Assembly (NCBI RefSeq): GCF_000724625.1 | Contig: NZ_CP007139.1 | Coordinates: 4,836,001 to 4,900,000, forward strand | From: Fimbriimonas ginsengisoli Gsoil 348 | GTDB lineage: Bacteria > Armatimonadota > Fimbriimonadia > Fimbriimonadales > Fimbriimonadaceae | Reading direction: 5' to 3' | Length of the DNA: 64,000 bases | In this document: positions 18,771 to 27,279 of the stretch, one piece after another | How positions within the stretch are numbered: the stretch's first letter is position 1 | Layout of the letters: each line of letters starts with the position of its first letter | Program-made: the position numbers and the translations under genes | Notes under the pieces: model-generated | Databases searched by the model: none | What the model saw: the letters and a program-made list of their open reading frames with translations, nothing else | Told to the model about the DNA's origin: nothing

Positions 18771-19769
18771 ATGGCGACCCTTGAAACGTCTCTCAATGCC
18801 GAGGACACCGTCCGCGAGCTACAGGGCTATATCGATCGCGCCGTCGAGGCAAACGGCGGTTCGACCGCCGCCCGTAAGCCTGCCCACCGGATCAAGTTTC
18901 ATTGGCCTCCGCACCCGGTCAGCTACTCGTTCCACGTCCTCGCCTCTGACTGGACCGGAACGGCCAGCTTCGAAGCCCACGGAGACGTCTTCGAAGTGCA
19001 AGTCGCCCGTACCCCCTTCGGCGTCTTTGGTCGAGCTCCGGATATCTGGCATGAGGAGCGGGGAGAAACGGAGGCTCAGATGCTTGCCCGCTTGCGGGAG
19101 ACGAGCGAGCCGCTGTTCCAACGGCAACTCGCCATCGGCCGCGCTTTGGAGCGTCCCGGACGGTTTACCGGCCACGTGCGCGACCTGCCGCCGATCGACC
19201 TGCTAAAGCTGCTCTACTGCGAAGATCGAGACGTAGCGAACGAGGCCCGCTCCGAGGTCGAAACCCACGCTAGCAGCAACCGCGTCTTCTTTCCCGCCCT
19301 CGTCGCCGTGCTCTCCGACCGCCGGCACCCAAACCGCCGATCCGCTCAATGGTGCGTGCTCGACCTCTTCGAAGACCTACCGAGCTACTGCGATTCGCCC
19401 GAAGAAGAGCTCGCCGCCGTCCAAGCGATGAAGGGGCTGATCTGGGACGCCGAGAACGATTACGCCCGGACAGTCTACAAAGCCGGCGTGGTCCTTGGTG
19501 GACACCTTCCCTACGTCTATGGCGGACCGACGCTCATGGAGTGCCTTGAGGCGCCGAGCCGCATAGGGCGACGAAGCGCGATCCACGGCCTCTACCATGT
19601 GGTGGAGTGGGTGCCGGCTTTACAAGCCGACGTAGTCGCCGCGTTGCGCCGGGTGGCGGAGCAAGATACCGAACCGATTCTCCGCGCCTATGCGGCCGCC
19701 ATGGCCGGCGACCTGGAAAGGGCCGATGGCGACCACGCCGCTGACCCAATTTTCCCGGACGAAGCTTAA
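18771..19769 (+). CDS. Conserved hypothetical protein with HEAT-like helices
   Basis: From ATG 18771 (a GTG two codons upstream is possible) the product has 332 residues and no signal peptide. The first third has beta segments such as VSYSFHVLASDWTGTASFEA. The rest is helix-rich with regularly spaced Arg/Ala/Leu, for example DRRHPNRRSAQWCVLDLFED and RRVAEQDTEPILRAYAAAMA, which looks like HEAT/armadillo repeats. Function is unknown; a scaffold role would fit. Confidence 0.6.
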   Translation: MATLETSLNAEDTVRELQGYIDRAVEANGGSTAARKPAHRIKFHWPPHPVSYSFHVLASDWTGTASFEAHGDVFEVQVARTPFGVFGRAPDIWHEERGETEAQMLARLRETSEPLFQRQLAIGRALERPGRFTGHVRDLPPIDLLKLLYCEDRDVANEARSEVETHASSNRVFFPALVAVLSDRRHPNRRSAQWCVLDLFEDLPSYCDSPEEELAAVQAMKGLIWDAENDYARTVYKAGVVLGGHLPYVYGGPTLMECLEAPSRIGRRSAIHGLYHVVEWVPALQADVVAALRRVAEQDTEPILRAYAAAMAGDLERADGDHAADPIFPDEA

Positions 19770-19770
19770 A

Positions 19771-19862
19771 GTGGCACGGGCGGCTCGCCCGTGAGTGGCA
19801 CGGGCGGCTCGCCCGTGAGTATCTCGGGCGGCCCGCCCGAGTAAAAAGCCTTCAGCCAATCC
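19771..19862. repeat. CACGGGCGG-type repeat, copy 2 (three palindromes)
   Basis: Three palindromes stand in series: GTGGCACGGGCGGCTCGCCC twice, then ATCTCGGGCGGCCCGCCCGA. The shared tail GAGTAAAAAGCCTTCAGCC follows. It fills the gap between the HEAT-like gene and the DacB-type gene. Confidence 0.75.
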
Positions 19863-19910
19863 CAACCAAAGCGTGCGTCGAACTTTCGCGGGCCCGTATA
19901 AACTGGCTCC

Positions 19911-21143
19911 ATGCTCGCCCTTCTCGTCGCCCTTCAAACCCAGGATTTCGGAAGAATTCTCGACGATCCGAAGCTCGACGGCTCGATTGCCGCCGTGGTA
20001 GTTGCCGACCGAGACGGGAAGATCTTGTTCGAGCGGAACTCGCGAACGCACGTGATGCCGGCAAGCAATATGAAGCTGCTGAGCAACTCGTTCGCCCTGT
20101 ACCAACTTGGACCCGATCGAAAAGGGGAAACTCGGTTCTGGAAGGAGCCGACTCGCACGGTGGTCGAAAGCACCGGCGACCCGATGCTGACCCACGATCA
20201 GCTCGTCGAGGCTCGCAATCGGCTCCGACTCGACCGACGCCTGCCGGTTTATCTCCACGAGGAATACGCCCCGGGATGGGGTGAGAACTGGGAATACGGC
20301 GACCTCCCCAACAAATACGCCGCCCCGGTCTGCGCATTCAACGTCGACCGTGGCTCGTTCGAGATCTGGAGCCAAGGCGGCAAACCCCAATTCCGCCCCG
20401 AGGCATATGGAACCCGGGTGGTGCCCGCCGCGCTTCCAAAGGGTACGACAACTCGGTACGACCCGTTCACCCGGACCGTTTACGCCACCAACGCCGCATT
20501 CACCAAAGACCAGCGCGTCGATACCCTGTCCCTTCCCCACCCCGACGAAGCCGCCGCCAGCCTACTGGGTTCGCGCATGGTTCCCACCGACGAAGTACCA
20601 AGGAGAGCTCCGGATCTCGTAATCGCGGGCCCGAAAATCATCGACGTCGTCGGCGCTTGCCTTCCCCCTAGCGACAATCAGCTCGCAGAACAGCTCCTCA
20701 TGCTCGGAGCCAGAACCGAAGGTCCCCTCGGTCTCGACGCCTACGCCACCGCAAGGACGCGGCTGACAAACTTTCTCACCCGTATCGTCGGCATCGACCC
20801 TGCTGACGTCAAAGTCGACGACGGCTCCGGTCTCAGCCGTCACAACTACGTCACCGCCCGCGCTATCGTAAAGCTGCTCGCTTGGTCCGACCACCAGCCG
20901 ACCGCCCTCCAGTGGCGCGCCGCTCTTGCTCACGCCGGCAAAGGGACGCTCGCCTCACGCCTAAAGGGAATCGAGTTCACCGGCAAAACCGGCTCGCTCG
21001 ATTTAGTCGCCGCTCTCTCCGGCTACGTCCAAACCCGGAACGGCGAGACCCGTATCGTCAGCATTATCTTCAACCAATTCGGCTGCTCCCCCGCCGAAGC
21101 CCGAGGTATCGCCGACCGCATCGTCGCCGCCGCCTCCGACTAG
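19911..21143 (+). CDS. dacB: D-alanyl-D-alanine carboxypeptidase/endopeptidase (PBP4-type, S13)
   Basis: This 410-residue periplasmic penicillin-binding protein trims peptidoglycan peptides. All three active-site motifs are visible: Ser52-x-x-Lys55 in ASNMKL, SxN as Ser306 region SGLSRHN, and KTG at 359-361 in EFTGKTGSLD. A hydrophobic N-terminus (MLALLVALQTQ) is a short signal candidate. It is somewhat shorter than E. coli DacB (about 477), mostly because the inserted domain II is reduced. Confidence 0.92.
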   Translation: MLALLVALQTQDFGRILDDPKLDGSIAAVVVADRDGKILFERNSRTHVMPASNMKLLSNSFALYQLGPDRKGETRFWKEPTRTVVESTGDPMLTHDQLVEARNRLRLDRRLPVYLHEEYAPGWGENWEYGDLPNKYAAPVCAFNVDRGSFEIWSQGGKPQFRPEAYGTRVVPAALPKGTTTRYDPFTRTVYATNAAFTKDQRVDTLSLPHPDEAAASLLGSRMVPTDEVPRRAPDLVIAGPKIIDVVGACLPPSDNQLAEQLLMLGARTEGPLGLDAYATARTRLTNFLTRIVGIDPADVKVDDGSGLSRHNYVTARAIVKLLAWSDHQPTALQWRAALAHAGKGTLASRLKGIEFTGKTGSLDLVAALSGYVQTRNGETRIVSIIFNQFGCSPAEARGIADRIVAAASD

Positions 21144-21166
21144 CGGTTGGAAGGCCGACGCCGCAG

Positions 21167-22411
21167 TTAAACCCGCCTGGATAACGTGCCTTCCTCGTAC
21201 TTCTCCACGTCGGCAATCCACGCCCTTCCGACAGGGACGTCGGCGCGGCGGCAGAGCTCGTCCCATATTTCGCCAAACGGAAGGGTCTTTGCCTCCTCCA
21301 TCAGCCCCAGCTTTTGCGCCAGCTTTCCTTCCGATTCGTATTGCTTGAGCTGGGTCTGCGGGTCGAGCAGGCCGTACAAGATCGCCTTCCGCGTCGCCCG
21401 GATGCCGATCACGTACGCCGCGATCCGGTTGATGCTCGCGTCGAAGAAGTCAAGCGCCACCACCGCCCGGTGCAACGCGTTCCCCCTCGCCAGTTCCAGA
21501 AAAACCGCCTTTAAGTCGTCGTTAAAGATCACCACGTGGTCGCTGTCCCACCGCATCGGACGGCTGGTGTGCAGCAGCAGCCGGTCATGGAATTGCAGCA
21601 ACGCGGACAACTTGTCCGCCACCGACTCCGTCGGGTGAAAATGCCCCATGTCAAGGCAAAAGAGCTTTTTCCGAGAGAGGGCATAGCTTGAGTAGAACTC
21701 GAACGAGCCAACCACATAATCTTCGGACCCAAGCCCGAATAGCTTGCTCTCCACCGCGTCCGTGCACCCGTCGACCGGTTCCCTCAGCACCTCGTCGAAC
21801 GATTCCAAAAGACGCGCCCGCGGCGACCAACGGTCGGCTGGCGAATCCTTGGCGCCATCAGGAACCCAGTGGTTGTTCACACACTCCGAGCCTTGCGCGG
21901 CCGCGATTCCGCCCGCGATATGTCGCGACGCAACTCCATGCCGAATCCAAAACTCCCTTACTGCCGCGTCGGCGTGGGAGAGGGTGAAGCCGGACGCCGC
22001 CAAGGGGTGTCCAAAGTAAGTCGGGTTGAAGTCGAGCTTAATCCCGAGATCATTCGCCCAGTCGATCCAGGAGGCAAAGTGCTCAAGTCCCAACCGATCC
22101 CTAGACACCGCTTTGCCCGCGGTGTCGGCATAAGAAGCGTGTAGGTTTGCCCGGTGGGTTCCGGGTACTAGGCGAAGCACCTGTTCGTAGTCGGCGCGCA
22201 CCTCGTCGACGTTGCGGGCACGCCCCGGGTAATTCCCGGTGGCCATGATCCCTCCGGAGTCCTTGGCCCCTTCGTGCACCTCGAACCCGGCGACGTCGTC
22301 CGCCTGCCAGCAATGAATGGAGATCGACGTTTTCAACGCCTCTTGGATCGCTGCCTCGGCATCGACCCCTGTCTCCGCATAAACCTCTTTTGCTCGTTCG
22401 AACCCGGACAT
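21167..22411 (-). CDS. rhaA: L-rhamnose isomerase
   Basis: The enzyme interconverts L-rhamnose and L-rhamnulose. I chose the ATG at 22411 (414 residues) because it aligns with the known N-terminus. The protein shares long, collinear stretches with E. coli RhaA: ISIHCWQADDVAGFE, GGIMATGNYPGRARN, LDFNPTYFGHPLA, DAVESKLFGLGSEDY, CLDMGHFHPTE, RWDSDHVV and LDFFDASINRIAAYVIG. Metal-binding Glu/Asp/His residues lie in these blocks. Other rha genes are not in the window. It lies 92 bp downstream of msrA on the same strand. Confidence 0.95.
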   Translation of the reverse strand: MSGFERAKEVYAETGVDAEAAIQEALKTSISIHCWQADDVAGFEVHEGAKDSGGIMATGNYPGRARNVDEVRADYEQVLRLVPGTHRANLHASYADTAGKAVSRDRLGLEHFASWIDWANDLGIKLDFNPTYFGHPLAASGFTLSHADAAVREFWIRHGVASRHIAGGIAAAQGSECVNNHWVPDGAKDSPADRWSPRARLLESFDEVLREPVDGCTDAVESKLFGLGSEDYVVGSFEFYSSYALSRKKLFCLDMGHFHPTESVADKLSALLQFHDRLLLHTSRPMRWDSDHVVIFNDDLKAVFLELARGNALHRAVVALDFFDASINRIAAYVIGIRATRKAILYGLLDPQTQLKQYESEGKLAQKLGLMEEAKTLPFGEIWDELCRRADVPVGRAWIADVEKYEEGTLSRRV

Positions 22412-22503
22412 CCCGCCGCTTTTACCCGCTTTTTGAAAATCCGGGCCGTCTTCTCCAAACGTAGCGCGGCAAGAGCTCACCTTCCGCTATTTTCGGCACG
22501 ACT

Positions 22504-22992
22504 TTAGGAAATGCGCCCAGTACCACACGCCGAGACCCGGCCTCGCTTCTCGTAATACTGCTGGTGGTACTCCTCCGCGATCCAAAACTTGGCCGCGGGC
22601 GTAATCTCCGTCTTGATCACTTCCCCCTGCGACCGAAGATGCTCGCAAACCTTTTCCGCCACCATTCGTTGCTCGTCGCCGAACGTAAAAATGGCACTCC
22701 GATACTGGCTGCCCGGCGACCAGTGACTCGGCGAGTGCATTGCGAAGAACATCTCCACCAATCGCTCGTACGAAACGGTCGTCGGGTCGAATTCAACCAA
22801 GATCACCTCGGCGTGCCCGGTATCTCGTCCACACACCATTCGGTAAGTCGGATCCGGCACGTGGCCGCCGCTATAGCCGACCGCTGTCGCGACGACACCA
22901 TCTACGAGGCGGAACTCCGCCTCGGGACCCCAGAATCACCCCGCGCCGAACAGCGCGAGATCGTGCCCGCGAAAGCGGGCTTCCTCGATCAT
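22504..22992 (-). CDS. msrA: Methionine sulfoxide reductase A with in-frame UGA (probable selenoprotein)
   Basis: MsrA reduces methionine-S-sulfoxide. Reading from the ATG at 22992 (preceded by AAGG with a 7-base spacer; another ATG at 22998), the frame runs through TGA at 22938-22936 and then gives a full MsrA. It reads ALFGAG-[UGA]-FWGPEAEFR, VGYSGGHVPDPTY, VCGRDTGHAEVI, MFFAMHSPSHW and a C-terminal Cys in VSACGTG as possible resolving residue. In all MsrA proteins I know, GCFWG carries the catalytic Cys exactly where the UGA stands, so UGA as selenocysteine is the natural reading, giving 162 residues. The bases downstream of the UGA form a SECIS-like hairpin and selA lies 6.6 kb away. Without readthrough, the gene would start at 22860 and lack its active site. 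Confidence 0.88.
22906..22923 (-). promoter_or_regulatory. Bacterial SECIS-like hairpin downstream of the msrA UGA
   Basis: On the minus strand, 12 bases after the UGA, GAGGCGG pairs perfectly with CCGCCUC around a 4-base loop AGUU. The loop begins 19 bases after the UGA and has G as its second base. Known bacterial SECIS elements have a small apical loop with a G in the first two positions, about 16-37 bases from the UGA, so this fits. Binding by SelB is inferred. Confidence 0.8.
22936..22938 (-). other. UGA codon read as selenocysteine
   Basis: TGA in frame with the msrA coding sequence on both sides, at residue 19 counting from the 22992 start. It occupies the catalytic cysteine position of the G-C-F-W-G motif. 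Confidence 0.85.
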
Positions 22993-23019
22993 TTCCATAC
23001 CTTAATATGACTCCGGGTG

Positions 23020-23514
23020 CTAAGAGCCCGTAGCCGCTTTAGCGCGGAGAAGCCAGCCGATACCGATGACGACCAACGTTACGATCGAAATCGCCAACGC
23101 CGTCTTCCCGTGCCGATGCCCCTTAGAATTCGCTTGGATCGCGTAATAGACGCCGTAGGCGGCAAAGATAAGCCCGATACCGTGAAACGCGAAAAAGAAG
23201 ACAAGAGCGAGGACCGATCGAATGATCGCGCCCCAAATATCCTTATTTCCGTCGTCGACGGCGTACCCGACAGCTTGCCGCGGGTATGGCGACGGCGGCT
23301 GGTTCCAGTTCGCGCCTTGTCCGGGCGGGGGCACCGTGCCAGCCGTGTCCGGGAAGATTCCGCTAATCGTCGAAGCCGCCGCCACTTGGCCCGTGTTGAA
23401 GTTCTTCAACATCGTATGTGGCATGACTCGCCCTTCTTGGGCCCACTGTCGAAGCTGATCGAGCGTCGCCGGGCCGTACTCCTTTCCGTCGGCACCGATC
23501 ACAAAATATTCCAT
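23020..23514 (-). CDS. GYF_2-domain membrane protein
   Basis: From ATG 23514 (164 residues) the N-terminal 45 residues form a GYF_2/DUF4339 domain: MEYFVIGADGKEYGPATLDQ, then LRQWAQEGRV. A Pro/Gly/Gln linker follows, then two transmembrane helices (about 98-125 and 140-158) with a basic loop between. Such proteins are common and of unknown function. Its stop lies 27 bp upstream of the msrA start, so the two may be cotranscribed. Confidence 0.8.
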   Translation of the reverse strand: MEYFVIGADGKEYGPATLDQLRQWAQEGRVMPHTMLKNFNTGQVAAASTISGIFPDTAGTVPPPGQGANWNQPPSPYPRQAVGYAVDDGNKDIWGAIIRSVLALVFFFAFHGIGLIFAAYGVYYAIQANSKGHRHGKTALAISIVTLVVIGIGWLLRAKAATGS

Positions 23515-23594
23515 TGGAGGGAAGTTACCGCTACAGAAGCCCAACTGCAAGGCCGATCCTTGCGAATTGCGGGCTCGTTAACAGATTGATAAGG

Positions 23595-24485
23595 TTAAAG
23601 GGCGCTTGCGAACTCGACAAGGCGACTTATGTACTCTTCGCGTCGGGTTTCGAAACACCCCGCGTGAGGTGCTCCGTCGACCACCCACAGCTTCCCTCCC
23701 GATGCCTCCACCAGCCGGTCGGCATGGCTACGCGCGATCAATTGATCGTCGCCGCCCTGAATAACCAGCGAAGGCTTTCCCTTCCATTTCGAGGCAGCGT
23801 TCATCGGAACAACTTCGCTCGGCCTTAAACCCGCCATCGCGGAAGCGATCCAGACCACCGGACGTAGGTAAACGCTCGCGCCCGTAGCCTTTCTCTCGAA
23901 CCAGGTTGTGATCGTCTCGTCGAAGCGCGCATAAGCTCCCTCGGTGACGACACCAGCGGCACCGGGATCGTTCGCGCTCGCGAGCCAGGCCGCCGCGCCT
24001 CCCATCGAGACACCCGCGTAGATGATCTTGGCCTCGGGGTTTTGACCCCGAACCCACGCCGCCGTGCGGTTCAAAGTCGCTGCCTCCTTAATACCGAAGC
24101 CGACCTCGGGCTGCGGACTCGCGTCTTGGCCCGGCATCGCGGGAGCCACCGAATCGATCCCGTGCTTGAGCAGCGCAGGCATCACCTCGCTCCACGAGCC
24201 CCGATCCCCGCCGTATCCATGGGCGAAAACGAAGACCACCTTCGACGCATGCCCGTTTGTTAGCCCCGGCGTACACCAGGCCGGATCCTCCTTGTGCCCC
24301 GGCCAAGGAATTCCTACCTCGGACAGCCCCTTCCCCATCACTGGGATATGCCGCCCCGGCATCAGATAGGACCGCGCTAAGAAATAGCAAATGCCCGCGT
24401 AGCCGGCGACGAAAACGGCCAGATATGCGGTCACGCGGCGTCGCAACCCTCGTCGACGAATAGATGGATGTGTGTTGCTGGACAT
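23595..24485 (-). CDS. Membrane-anchored alpha/beta hydrolase
   Basis: From ATG 24485 (296 residues) the protein has a basic N-terminus, one membrane helix (YLAVFVAGYAGICYFLA, about 20-37) and an alpha/beta hydrolase domain. Visible parts are VFVFAHGYGGDRGSW (oxyanion), the nucleophile elbow GVSMGGAAA near residue 155, Asp in IQGGDDQLI near 245, and His in DGAPHAGCFE near 270. It resembles the YqiA/BEM46-like hydrolases. The substrate is unknown. Confidence 0.8.
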   Translation of the reverse strand: MSSNTHPSIRRRGLRRRVTAYLAVFVAGYAGICYFLARSYLMPGRHIPVMGKGLSEVGIPWPGHKEDPAWCTPGLTNGHASKVVFVFAHGYGGDRGSWSEVMPALLKHGIDSVAPAMPGQDASPQPEVGFGIKEAATLNRTAAWVRGQNPEAKIIYAGVSMGGAAAWLASANDPGAAGVVTEGAYARFDETITTWFERKATGASVYLRPVVWIASAMAGLRPSEVVPMNAASKWKGKPSLVIQGGDDQLIARSHADRLVEASGGKLWVVDGAPHAGCFETRREEYISRLVEFASAL

Positions 24486-24585
24486 GGCATATGGCCTAAC
24501 CAGGTGTACCATGCCCCAACGTTTCCAACGGTCCCAACTTTCTCCTCCGGAAGGCGTGGCCGTCCCGGAAGCTCCCGTACCAAAC

Positions 24586-25350
24586 TTAATTGCCCGATAG
24601 CCTCTCGTGAGCAACCAACAGGCCGTCCAACGTCAGCGTCGGCTCGTACTCCTCTAGACTTTCGCAAAGCCCGAGGAACAGGCTTCCCAACCCGCCCGTC
24701 GCAATGACCCTCGCCTCGCCCAACTCGGCGCCGATCCGTGCCGCTAGCGCATCGATAGCGCCGGCGTATCCCAGCATGATTCCCGACTGGAGCGACTGAA
24801 CCGTCGTCTTACCGATCGCCTTTTCCGGCGCCTTGAACTCAACCGCCGGTAGCTTAGCTGCCCGGCCGAAGAGCGCCTGACTCGAAACGTGAACCCCGGG
24901 CAAGATCGCTCCCCCCGCGTACGTCCCCTCCGAGTCGATCGCGTCGAACGTCGTCGCGGTCCCAAAGTCGACGACGATGATCGGCGGACGGTACTTCACC
25001 AGCGCCCCGAGCGCGTTCGCCAAACGGTCCGCCCCGACCGCCGTCGGCGGCTCGTAAGAAACCTTGAGACCGACTTGATCCCCCCGCCGCAAGAACCGAA
25101 GCCGCACGTTCAGCCACCGCTCGCACATCTTGTCGAGGGCCGGATCCAAAGCGGGAACGACCGACGCGCAGATCGCGCTATCCACCTTCCAAGGCAAACC
25201 GGAAAGGTCGAAAAGCCCCCGGAGCCAAACCCCGATTTGATCCTCGGTGTCGTCGGCGTCCGTGCTGCGGCGCCACATGGCGATCCAGTCGGCGCCATCG
25301 TGGACGCCGACTACCGTGTGGGTGTTTCCTACGTCAATCGCCAAGAGCAT
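24586..25350 (-). CDS. coaX: Type III pantothenate kinase
   Basis: This enzyme phosphorylates pantothenate, the first step of coenzyme A synthesis. The 254-residue protein starts MLLAIDVGNTHTVVGVHDG, the type III (ASKHA fold) phosphate loop. It has PPTAVGADRLANALGA (GADR motif) near residue 105, VDFGTATTFDAI near 127, and IATGGLGSLF near the end. Size matches CoaX (about 255). Its start overlaps the 3' end of glmM by 17 bp. Confidence 0.95.
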   Translation of the reverse strand: MLLAIDVGNTHTVVGVHDGADWIAMWRRSTDADDTEDQIGVWLRGLFDLSGLPWKVDSAICASVVPALDPALDKMCERWLNVRLRFLRRGDQVGLKVSYEPPTAVGADRLANALGALVKYRPPIIVVDFGTATTFDAIDSEGTYAGGAILPGVHVSSQALFGRAAKLPAVEFKAPEKAIGKTTVQSLQSGIMLGYAGAIDALAARIGAELGEARVIATGGLGSLFLGLCESLEEYEPTLTLDGLLVAHERLSGN

Positions 25351-26707
25351 AGGTCAGGTCGACGCGCCCTTCGACGTGTCCTCCAAGTTCCCGCTCCATC
25401 GCGGCGACGATGTTATCGCAAACCCGGTCGCGAAGCTCATAGTCGTCCGCCTCCACCATCACTCGGATTACCGGCTGGGTGCCGCTGGGGCGAACGACGA
25501 GCCGGCCATGGCCGTTGAGATCCTTCTCGCCCTGCTCCAGCTCCGCCTTGATCTTGGTCTCCCACCCGTCCTTCGATGCCACCGCCATGTTCACCATGAT
25601 CTGCGGCCAAGGCTGATAATCGTCGTAGAACGACGACGCCGGACGATCCTCCACCTTCAGCACGCGCAGAAGTTCCAGCATCGTCATCAGACCGTCTCCG
25701 GTTGGTCCCCGCCGCGGGAAAATGATGTGGCCGCTCTGCTCCCCGCCCACCAGAGCGCTCGTCCGTTCGATCCGCTCCGCGACGTACTTATCCCCTACCG
25801 GGGCCCGCTCCAACCTGATCCCGCGGGCGGTCATGTAAGCCTCGAAGCCGCCGTTGCTCATCACGGTGCCAACCACCACCGGCGGATCAAGCTCGGCCCG
25901 CTCCTGGTAGTGGGCGGCCCAAATACCGATCGTACGGTCCCCGTTGATCAGCCTTCCTTGCTCGTCGCTGAAGACGGCTCGATCCGCGTCCCCGTCGAAG
26001 GCGACCCCAATCGCCGCCCCCGCTCCCTTCGTAAAGTCCTGGATCGTTTGCGGCTTGGTCGCGCCCCCTTCCGCGTTGATATTAAGGCCGTCCGGACTCG
26101 CGCCCATCAGCACCACGTCCGCCCCCAAGCGATGAAGAATCTGGGGACCAAGCTCGTATGCCGCTCCATGAGCTGCATCGACGGCGATGTGCATCCCCTC
26201 GAGGCGCTCCGGAACCGCGCTCTCCAGCAGATTCATATACCCTTCGAGCTCGCTCCGATCCAGCTCATAGGTGCCGACGCCCGCGCCCGTCGGGCGCTCT
26301 TCCTCGGAGCTCATCAGCGCCTCGATCCGCAGCTCCTCCGTGTCCGGAAGCTTGCGCCCGTCGTGGCCGACGAACTTGATGCCGTTGTCCGGCGCCGGGT
26401 TATGGCTCGCCGAGACGATGCCGCCCAACCCATAGTTGCCGGTCCGCGCCGCGAAGGCGATCGCCGGAGTTGGGGCGACCCCCAGCGAAACCACGTCAAC
26501 GCCGACCGAGCAGAGGCCAGCCGCCAGCGAAGCTTCCAGCATGGTTCCGCTCTTGCGCGTATCTCGGCCGAGCACCGCGCGTCGAGGCTGCCCGTTGGCG
26601 ATCAGCCACCGCCCTGCCGCTTGCCCCAGCGAGAACGCCAATTCCGGAGTAAGTTTTTGATTCGCGACCCCGCGAACGCCGTCAGTACCGAAATGCTTTC
26701 TACTCAT
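25334..26707 (-). CDS. glmM: Phosphoglucosamine mutase
   Basis: GlmM converts glucosamine-6-phosphate to glucosamine-1-phosphate for peptidoglycan and lipopolysaccharide precursors. The 457-residue protein starts RKHFGTDGVRGVAN. It carries the phosphoserine loop GIVSASHNPAPDNG near residue 100, the metal loop FDGDADR near 240, sugar-binding GGEQSGHI near 320, and the phosphate-binding RPSGTQPVIRVMVEA near 415. It overlaps grpE by ATGA and coaX by 17 bp. Confidence 0.96.
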   Translation of the reverse strand: MSRKHFGTDGVRGVANQKLTPELAFSLGQAAGRWLIANGQPRRAVLGRDTRKSGTMLEASLAAGLCSVGVDVVSLGVAPTPAIAFAARTGNYGLGGIVSASHNPAPDNGIKFVGHDGRKLPDTEELRIEALMSSEEERPTGAGVGTYELDRSELEGYMNLLESAVPERLEGMHIAVDAAHGAAYELGPQILHRLGADVVLMGASPDGLNINAEGGATKPQTIQDFTKGAGAAIGVAFDGDADRAVFSDEQGRLINGDRTIGIWAAHYQERAELDPPVVVGTVMSNGGFEAYMTARGIRLERAPVGDKYVAERIERTSALVGGEQSGHIIFPRRGPTGDGLMTMLELLRVLKVEDRPASSFYDDYQPWPQIMVNMAVASKDGWETKIKAELEQGEKDLNGHGRLVVRPSGTQPVIRVMVEADDYELRDRVCDNIVAAMERELGGHVEGRVDLTYALGD

Positions 26708-27246
26708 GATCCGGTGGCCACCTTCACCCGCGCGGGGCGGATGATGCGGTCACCCATCTTGTAGCCCGGCTCTGCTTCCACCACGACGGTCCCCGCCGGA
26801 TGCTCGGTCGAAGGCTCCATTCCGATCGCCTCGTGCACCTCGGGATCGAACGGCGTGCCGATCGCTTCGATGCGGCGCACGTTCTGCCCCTCTAACACGG
26901 CGCGTAATTGCCGCTCCACCGCTTGGATACCGACGAGCGCCTGCTCCGCCGTCGCCCCCTGCTGGAGGTGGGTTACCGTCCGTTCGAAATTGTCTAGCAC
27001 CGGCAAAAGCGCGGTTACGAAGTTCTCCGTGGCGAACTGGCGGAGTTGCGCGACCTCGTTCTGATTTCGCTTCCGGAAGTTCTGGAAGTCCGCCATGGTC
27101 CGCAGAAGCTGCTCCTTCGTACCGTTCAGCTCGTCTTGCAGCCGCACCATTTGCGTGCTCAAAACGTTCAGGTCGGCATCGGTCTCGTCGTTGCCGATTT
27201 CCTCTTCGATGGGCTCTTCAGGCAGATATTCGTTTTCGTTGGACAA
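26704..27246 (-). CDS. grpE: Nucleotide exchange factor GrpE
   Basis: GrpE is the ADP-release factor for DnaK. An acidic N-terminus is followed by a long helix with LLRTMADFQNFRKRNQNEV. The hallmark LLPVLDNFERTV lies near residue 85 and a C-terminal beta wing has FDPEVHEAIG and YKMGDRIIRPARVKVA. The start is uncertain: TTG at 27246 has AGGAG 11 bases upstream, and another TTG lies at 27276. No dnaK or dnaJ is in the window. Confidence 0.94.
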   Translation of the reverse strand: MSNENEYLPEEPIEEEIGNDETDADLNVLSTQMVRLQDELNGTKEQLLRTMADFQNFRKRNQNEVAQLRQFATENFVTALLPVLDNFERTVTHLQQGATAEQALVGIQAVERQLRAVLEGQNVRRIEAIGTPFDPEVHEAIGMEPSTEHPAGTVVVEAEPGYKMGDRIIRPARVKVATGS

Positions 27247-27279
27247 TTGGATCTGATCTCCTCTAAACAGACCCAAAGT

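Noticed and set aside
22504-22860. MsrA as a truncated or N-terminally lost pseudogene
   Set aside because: The missing N-terminus is present upstream in the same frame, interrupted only by one TGA at the catalytic Cys, followed by a hairpin. Decay would not preserve this.
25247-26764. Long plus-strand frame (505 codons) opposite coaX and glmM
   Set aside because: coaX and glmM on the minus strand are certain. The forward frame has no recognisable domain.
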